Notes under the pieces: generated by a model | The model's database searches: none | What the model was told of the DNA's origin: nothing | The model's input: the letters and a program-made list of their open reading frames with translations, nothing else | Shown here: positions 61,001 through 64,000 of the stretch, piece after piece | How the letters are laid out: every line of letters begins with the position of its first letter | How positions within the stretch are numbered: the first letter of the stretch is position 1 | Made by a program: the position numbers and the translations under genes | NCBI GenBank assembly: GCA_020629285.1 | Contig: JAHDDP010000008.1 | Location: 62,001 to 126,000 of the forward strand | DNA: 64,000 nt | Direction: 5' to 3' | Origin: Maribacter sp. | GTDB taxonomy: Bacteria; Bacteroidota; Bacteroidia; Flavobacteriales; Flavobacteriaceae

Positions 61001-64000
61001 CTAAAGCAACACTGTCCGTGTTATCGGGAACGCCATCGCCATCGGTATCCGTATTATAAGGATCGGTACCATTAGTAACCTCTGCACTATTGATTATTCC
61101 GTCACCATCACAATCAGCTGCTGCCCAAATGGCGTTGCTTGCATCATAACCTGTATAACCTGCTGCCTGAACCGGATCACAAGGATTTAAAGCATCACTG
61201 TCAGTGTTATCAGGAACTCCGTCACCATCGGTATCGGTATTATAAGGGTCGGTACCATTTGTATCTTCCACACCATTGGTTATTCCATCGCCATCACAAT
61301 CCGCTGCCGCCCAAATAGCATTGCTTGCATCATAACCCGCATAACCAGCTACTTGAATTGGATCACAAGGATCTAAAGCATCACTGTCCGTGTTATCGGG
61401 AACGCCATCGCCATCGGTATCAGAATTATAAGGATCGGTACCATTAGTAACCTCTACACTATTGATTATTCCGTCACCATCACAATCAGCCGCTGCCCAA
61501 ATGGCATTGCTTGCATCGTATCCCCTATAACCAGCTGCCTGAACTGGATCACAAGGATTTAATGCGTCACTATCCGTATTATCGGGAACTCCGTCACCAT
61601 CCGTATCCATATTATAAGGATCGGTACCATTGGTATCTTCTGTTCCATTTGTTACTCCATCCGAATCACAATCAGCTGCTGCCCAAATGGCGTTGCTTGC
61701 ATCATAATCTGTATAACCTGCCGCTTGAACCGGGTCACATGGATTTAGAGCATCTGAATCTGTATTATCAGGAACGCCATCACCATCTGTATCTGTATTA
61801 TAAGGGTCTGTACCATTGGTGACTTCTGTACCATTGGTAACTCCGTCTCCGTCACAATCAGTCGCCGCCCAAATAGCATTGCTTGCATCATAACCTGTAT
61901 AACCTGCAGTCTGTACAGGATCACAAGGATCTAAAGCGTCACTATCTGTATTATCGGGAACACCATCACCATCGGTATCCGAATTATAAGGGTCCGTACC
62001 ATTAGTTACCTCAGTACCATTTGCAATTCCGTCACCATCACAATCCGCAGCTGACCAAATGGTATTACTAGCATCATAACCTGTATAGCCTGCTAATTGA
62101 ACCGGATCACATGGATCCAATGCATCAGCATCCGTATTATCGGGAACCCCGTCACCATCCGTATCGGTATTATAAGGGTCTGTTTCATTCGTATCTTCTG
62201 TACCATTCGTTACTCCGTCTGCGTCACAATCTGCAGCCGCCCAAAGAGCATTGCTTGCATCATAACCTGTGTAACCTGCCGCTTGAACTGGGTCACAAGG
62301 ATCTAAAGCATCTGTATCTGTGTTATCAGCAATACCATCACCATCGGTATCGGTATTATAAGGGTCTGTTCCATTCGTATCTTCTGTACCATTGGTTACG
62401 CCATCGCCGTCACAGTCTGCAGCCGCCCAAAGAGCATTGCCCGCATCATAACCTATATAACCTGCCACTTGAGCCGGATCACAAGGATCAAGGGAATCTG
62501 TGTTATTGGTAACCTCGGTTTGATTATCTACTCCATCACCATCGCAATCAGCCGTATTCCATGCCACTGAAGGTGCTACTGTAGCACTTCCGATAACATA
62601 GCTACATAAGTCTAAAGGATCTGTACCATTTATATTAATTTCAGTTCCATCTAACACACCATCGCCATCAGAATCTGCATTTGTAGGATCTGTACCTGCA
62701 GTAGTTTCTTCATTAGTTGTTAAACCATCATTGTCACAGTCGCTTGTTCCTAATGGACTTCCTCCATTAGAATTACAATCATCCAACGGATCCGTTAAAT
62801 CAGTTTTCACTTCTGTTCCATCTAAAATACCGTCGCCATCAGTATCTGGATTTGCCGGATCTGTTCCCGCTGTGATTTCTTCATCGTTGGTAAGACCATC
62901 TGCATCACAATCATTGGTGCCCTGTGGTCGCCAATCTGGATGACCATTATCTACACATGGATCAGTATCATCATTATCTGCTGCATCACAAATATTATCC
63001 TTATCCAAATCTTGACATTCAGGAGTTTCTATAGAGAAAATAGCATCTGCACAAATTGCACCATTACAAACTCGGTAATCTATAGTTACTGTTGTATTAT
63101 TTTCTGCATTGGTAGGCGTATAAGAAATTTCACCTGTTGTTTGGTTTATTACAATCGTACCTGCTGCACTTCCTGTACCTAGGTCTGTAATTATACTACC
63201 CGGTAAAAAGTCGTCATTGAATAAAATATTTATTGTTTTCTCAACCAATACTGTGGCAGTTGTATAATCATCTGTTGCTGTTGGGGCAAAAGGATTAGGA
63301 TCTGTACCATTATTGTTTCCATCAGCATCACAATCAGCTGCTGCCCAAATGGCATTGTTAGCATCATAACCAGTATAACCAGGAGCTTGTGCTGGTAAAC
63401 ATGGATCTAAAGGATCCGAATCTGTATTATCGGGAACACCATCACCATCGGTGTCGCCACTGTATGGATCTGTTCCGTTGATCTCTTCTGTTCCGTTGGT
63501 TACTCCATCACCGTCACAATCTGCAGCTGCCCAAATGGCATTGGTTGCATCGTAACCTGTATAACCTGCGGCCTGAACCAGATCACATGGATCTAAAGCA
63601 TTTGCATCCGTGTTATCAGGTACGCCGTCTCCATCGGTATCCGTATTATACGGGTCCGTTCCATTGTTATCCTCTGTTCCGTTGGTAACTCCGTCACCAT
63701 CACAATCTGCTGCTGCCCAAATGGCATTATTCGCATCGTATGCTGTATAACCTGCTGCCTGAACCGGGTCACAAGGATCTAGAGGAGCTGTATCTGTATT
63801 ATCGGGAACACCATCACCATCAGTGTCGCTACTGTATGGATCTGTTCCGTTGGTATCTTCCGTTCCATTGGTCACGCCATCACCGTCACAATCCGCTGTT
63901 GCCCAAATGGCATTGCTTGCATCATATCCTGTATAACCAGCAATTTGAGCCGGATCACAGGGATTCAGTGCATCTGAATCGGTATTATCTGGAACACCGT
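58014..64000 (-). CDS. Giant T9SS-sorted repetitive surface protein (N-terminus beyond window)
   Basis: The frame is open from its stop at 58014 to the window edge, giving about 1,994 visible residues; the true start lies beyond. From the visible N-terminal side: four thrombospondin-type-3-like calcium repeats, a cadherin/Ig-like domain at about 63010-63290, degenerate calcium repeats, an array of 20 units at 58716-62483, two more variant units, and a C-terminal gliding-motility-type sorting domain (about 90 residues: VITPDGDGTNDFFRIENIES, NRWGIVVYEMSGY, GVYFYVIKYN). Repeats carry D-x-D-x-D-G motifs for Ca2+ and two conserved Cys each. The sorting domain sends it through T9SS; the PorP/SprF and OmpA-type proteins downstream are its likely accessory set. 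Probably an adhesin or gliding-type filament. Confidence 0.93.
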   Translation of the reverse strand, partial: GVPDNTDSDALNPCDPAQIAGYTGYDASNAIWATADCDGDGVTNGTEDTNGTDPYSSDTDGDGVPDNTDTAPLDPCDPVQAAGYTAYDANNAIWAAADCDGDGVTNGTEDNNGTDPYNTDTDGDGVPDNTDANALDPCDLVQAAGYTGYDATNAIWAAADCDGDGVTNGTEEINGTDPYSGDTDGDGVPDNTDSDPLDPCLPAQAPGYTGYDANNAIWAAADCDADGNNNGTDPNPFAPTATDDYTTATVLVEKTINILFNDDFLPGSIITDLGTGSAAGTIVINQTTGEISYTPTNAENNTTVTIDYRVCNGAICADAIFSIETPECQDLDKDNICDAADNDDTDPCVDNGHPDWRPQGTNDCDADGLTNDEEITAGTDPANPDTDGDGILDGTEVKTDLTDPLDDCNSNGGSPLGTSDCDNDGLTTNEETTAGTDPTNADSDGDGVLDGTEININGTDPLDLCSYVIGSATVAPSVAWNTADCDGDGVDNQTEVTNNTDSLDPCDPAQVAGYIGYDAGNALWAAADCDGDGVTNGTEDTNGTDPYNTDTDGDGIADNTDTDALDPCDPVQAAGYTGYDASNALWAAADCDADGVTNGTEDTNETDPYNTDTDGDGVPDNTDADALDPCDPVQLAGYTGYDASNTIWSAADCDGDGIANGTEVTNGTDPYNSDTDGDGVPDNTDSDALDPCDPVQTAGYTGYDASNAIWAATDCDGDGVTNGTEVTNGTDPYNTDTDGDGVPDNTDSDALNPCDPVQAAGYTDYDASNAIWAAADCDSDGVTNGTEDTNGTDPYNMDTDGDGVPDNTDSDALNPCDPVQAAGYRGYDASNAIWAAADCDGDGIINSVEVTNGTDPYNSDTDGDGVPDNTDSDALDPCDPIQVAGYAGYDASNAIWAAADCDGDGITNGVEDTNGTDPYNTDTDGDGVPDNTDSDALNPCDPVQAAGYTGYDASNAIWAAADCDGDGIINSAEVTNGTDPYNTDTDGDGVPDNTDSVALDPCDPVQTAGYTGYDASNAIWAAADCDGDGVSNGVEDSNGTDSYNTDTDGDGVPDNADAEGTNPCNPIQIEGYTGYNASNAIWAAADCDGDGITNGTEDSNGTDPYNTDTDGDGVPDDIDSDALNPCDPVQAAGYTGYDASNAIWAAADCDSDGVINGTEDTNGTDPYNSDTDGDGIPDDIDSDALDPCDPVQAAGYTGYDASNAIWAAADCDGDGVTNGTEVANGTDPYNTDTDGDGVPDDIDSDALDPCDPIQIAGYTGYDASNVIWAAADCDSDGVINGTENTNGTDPYNSDTDGDGIPDDIDSDALDPCDPVQAAGYTGYDASNAIWAAADCDGDGIANGTEVTNGTDPYNTDTDGDGVPDNADAEGTNPCNPIQIVGYTGYDASNAIWAAADCDGDGIPNGTEDSNGTDPYNTDTDGDGVPDDIDSDALNPCDPVQAAGYTGYDASNAIWAAADCDSDGVINGTEDTNGTDPYNSDTDGDGIPDDIDSDALDPCDPVQTTGYTGYDASNAIWAAADCDGDGITNGVEDTNGTDPYNNDTDGDGVSDNLEIVNGSDTLNPCDPIQVAGYTGFDASNAIWAAADCDGDGIDNGTEFKNGTDAYNTDTDGDGITDGLEDSNGTDPLNPCDPIQVAGYDGYDVSNAIWAAADCDGDGIDNGTEVTNGTDPYNSDTDGDGVSDDLETTNGTDLLDPCDPQQAIGYTGYFESNTIWASADCDGDGIVNGTEVTNGTDPYNEDTDGDGILDSQEISDGTDPLNDCDSNGGAPLGTSDCDEDGLTTDEEASLGTDPNDPDSDDDGILDGQELLDGTNPLDDCNHVGGTALPESDCDGDGLTTAQEDAIGTDSYNADTDGDTIPDGQEVEDGTDPLDPCDSIGGVPTLDAGCNAEVVDSGIAVANEVITPDGDGTNDFFRIENIESFPNNKVQIYNRWGIVVYEMSGYDNNTNVFRGASDGRVTIGQDEELPVGVYFYVIKYNNNGDNLDKSGYLYINR
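58716..62483 (-). repeat. Array of 20 calcium-motif repeats in the giant surface protein
   Basis: Twenty units run head to tail: sixteen of 186 bp (62 aa) followed at the C-terminal side by four of 198 bp (66 aa), which together span exactly this interval (16 x 186 + 4 x 198 = 3768). The unit reads approximately CDPVQAAGYTGYDASNAIWA, then AADCDGDGVTNGTEDTNGTD, then PYNTDTDGDGVPDNTDSDAL-DP. Each unit has two Ca-type D-x-D-G-D-G loops and two Cys. Confidence 0.95.
59521..60885 (-). repeat. Higher-order duplication inside the array
   Basis: The segment 59521-59955 recurs at 60451-60885, exactly 930 bp (five units) away. The first 230 or so bases are identical and the rest differ at few positions. 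A third copy of one unit of this block occurs at 60079. This indicates recent block duplication or conversion rather than single-unit growth. Confidence 0.8.
63402..64000 (-). repeat. N-terminal block of 186-bp calcium repeats, continuing out of window
   Basis: Unit borders, at the Cys of CDP, fall at 63959, 63773, 63587 and 63401, always 186 bp apart, matching the main array. The block is separated from the main array by the cadherin/Ig-like domain and degenerate repeats. The last unit is cut short by the domain. The number of further units upstream is unknown. Confidence 0.9.

Noticed and set aside
58716-62483. Regularly spaced repeats reminiscent of a CRISPR array
   Set aside because: The whole unit is conserved with no unique spacers, the period is 186 bp and the frame is open throughout, so it is a protein repeat.
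59465-62512. Several long open frames on the plus strand inside the repeat region, rich in His, Tyr and Leu
   Set aside because: They recur with the 186-bp period and are antisense shadows of the strongly biased repeat coding sequence.

Overview
The window looks like a chromosome segment of a marine-type member of the Flavobacteriaceae (Bacteroidota). The evidence is low-GC genes, stem-loop plus T-run terminators, several TAnnTTTG-like -7 boxes, few Shine-Dalgarno sequences, type IX secretion (T9SS) accessory proteins of the PorP/SprF family, a giant protein with a gliding-motility-type C-terminal sorting domain, and polysaccharide and xylose catabolism. Genus cannot be fixed from sequence alone.

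Layout. (1) 1-5.4 kb: six co-directional tandem-domain universal stress proteins, the first cut by the window edge, with one thioredoxin gene inserted on the opposite strand. (2) 5.6-10.5 kb: a lipoprotein, a cardiolipin synthase, a tiny Lys-rich protein and a PQQ-repeat propeller protein. (3) 10.8-11.2 kb: a decayed MgtC/DUF4010-type gene. (4) 11.3-25.2 kb: a carbohydrate region with a GH5 glycanase lipoprotein, tRNA-Pro, an esterase, a VanX-like dipeptidase, a three-gene secreted operon (GMC oxidoreductase, gluconate-dehydrogenase-subunit-3-like protein, TIM-barrel isomerase/epimerase-like protein), a sialate-type O-acetylesterase, a secreted Gfo/Idh/MocA oxidoreductase, a LacI regulator and xylA-xylB. 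(5) 25.4-29.8 kb: a LuxR-type regulator with a degenerate receiver, then a T9SS pair in which a PorP/SprF protein carries a SPOR domain. (6) 30-31.8 kb: small stress proteins (DUF2383, short HPF/RaiA) and a VOC protein. (7) 31.9-36.1 kb: a compact three-gene operon (fold-III PLP decarboxylase-like, FAD/NAD(P)-binding protein, SbnA-like cysteine-synthase-fold enzyme) that looks biosynthetic and is the least explained pathway here. (8) 36.5-42.2 kb: a two-subunit molybdenum hydroxylase, an outer-membrane barrel, malate:quinone oxidoreductase and a small membrane protein. (9) 42.3-45.3 kb: thioredoxin, ApbE, DUF4266 and DUF3570 in one tight operon, a plausible uncharacterised envelope redox or maturation system. 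(10) 45.4-51.3 kb: a heavy-metal RND efflux operon in which the pump is fused to its TolC-like channel through an internal signal-peptide-like segment. (11) 51.7-55.0 kb: pta-ackA. (12) 55.1-64 kb: OmpA/TPR/PD40 protein, PorP/SprF protein and a giant repetitive calcium-motif adhesin whose N-terminus lies outside the window.

How the parts fit. The carbohydrate region could hydrolyse, deacetylate and possibly oxidise glycans in the periplasm and feed xylose to the pentose phosphate route. pta-ackA and mqo connect this to central metabolism and the quinone pool. The two T9SS loci divide the jobs of outer-membrane ring and peptidoglycan anchor in different ways. The USP array, DUF2383 and HPF point to investment in starvation or stress survival. 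The strongest leads are the PLP/FAD/SbnA-like trio, the Trx-ApbE-DUF4266-DUF3570 operon, the internal signal peptide in the RND-TolC fusion, the domain swap between the two PorP loci, and the nested duplication in the adhesin. All functional statements rest on motifs and gene context read by eye; no database search was run.
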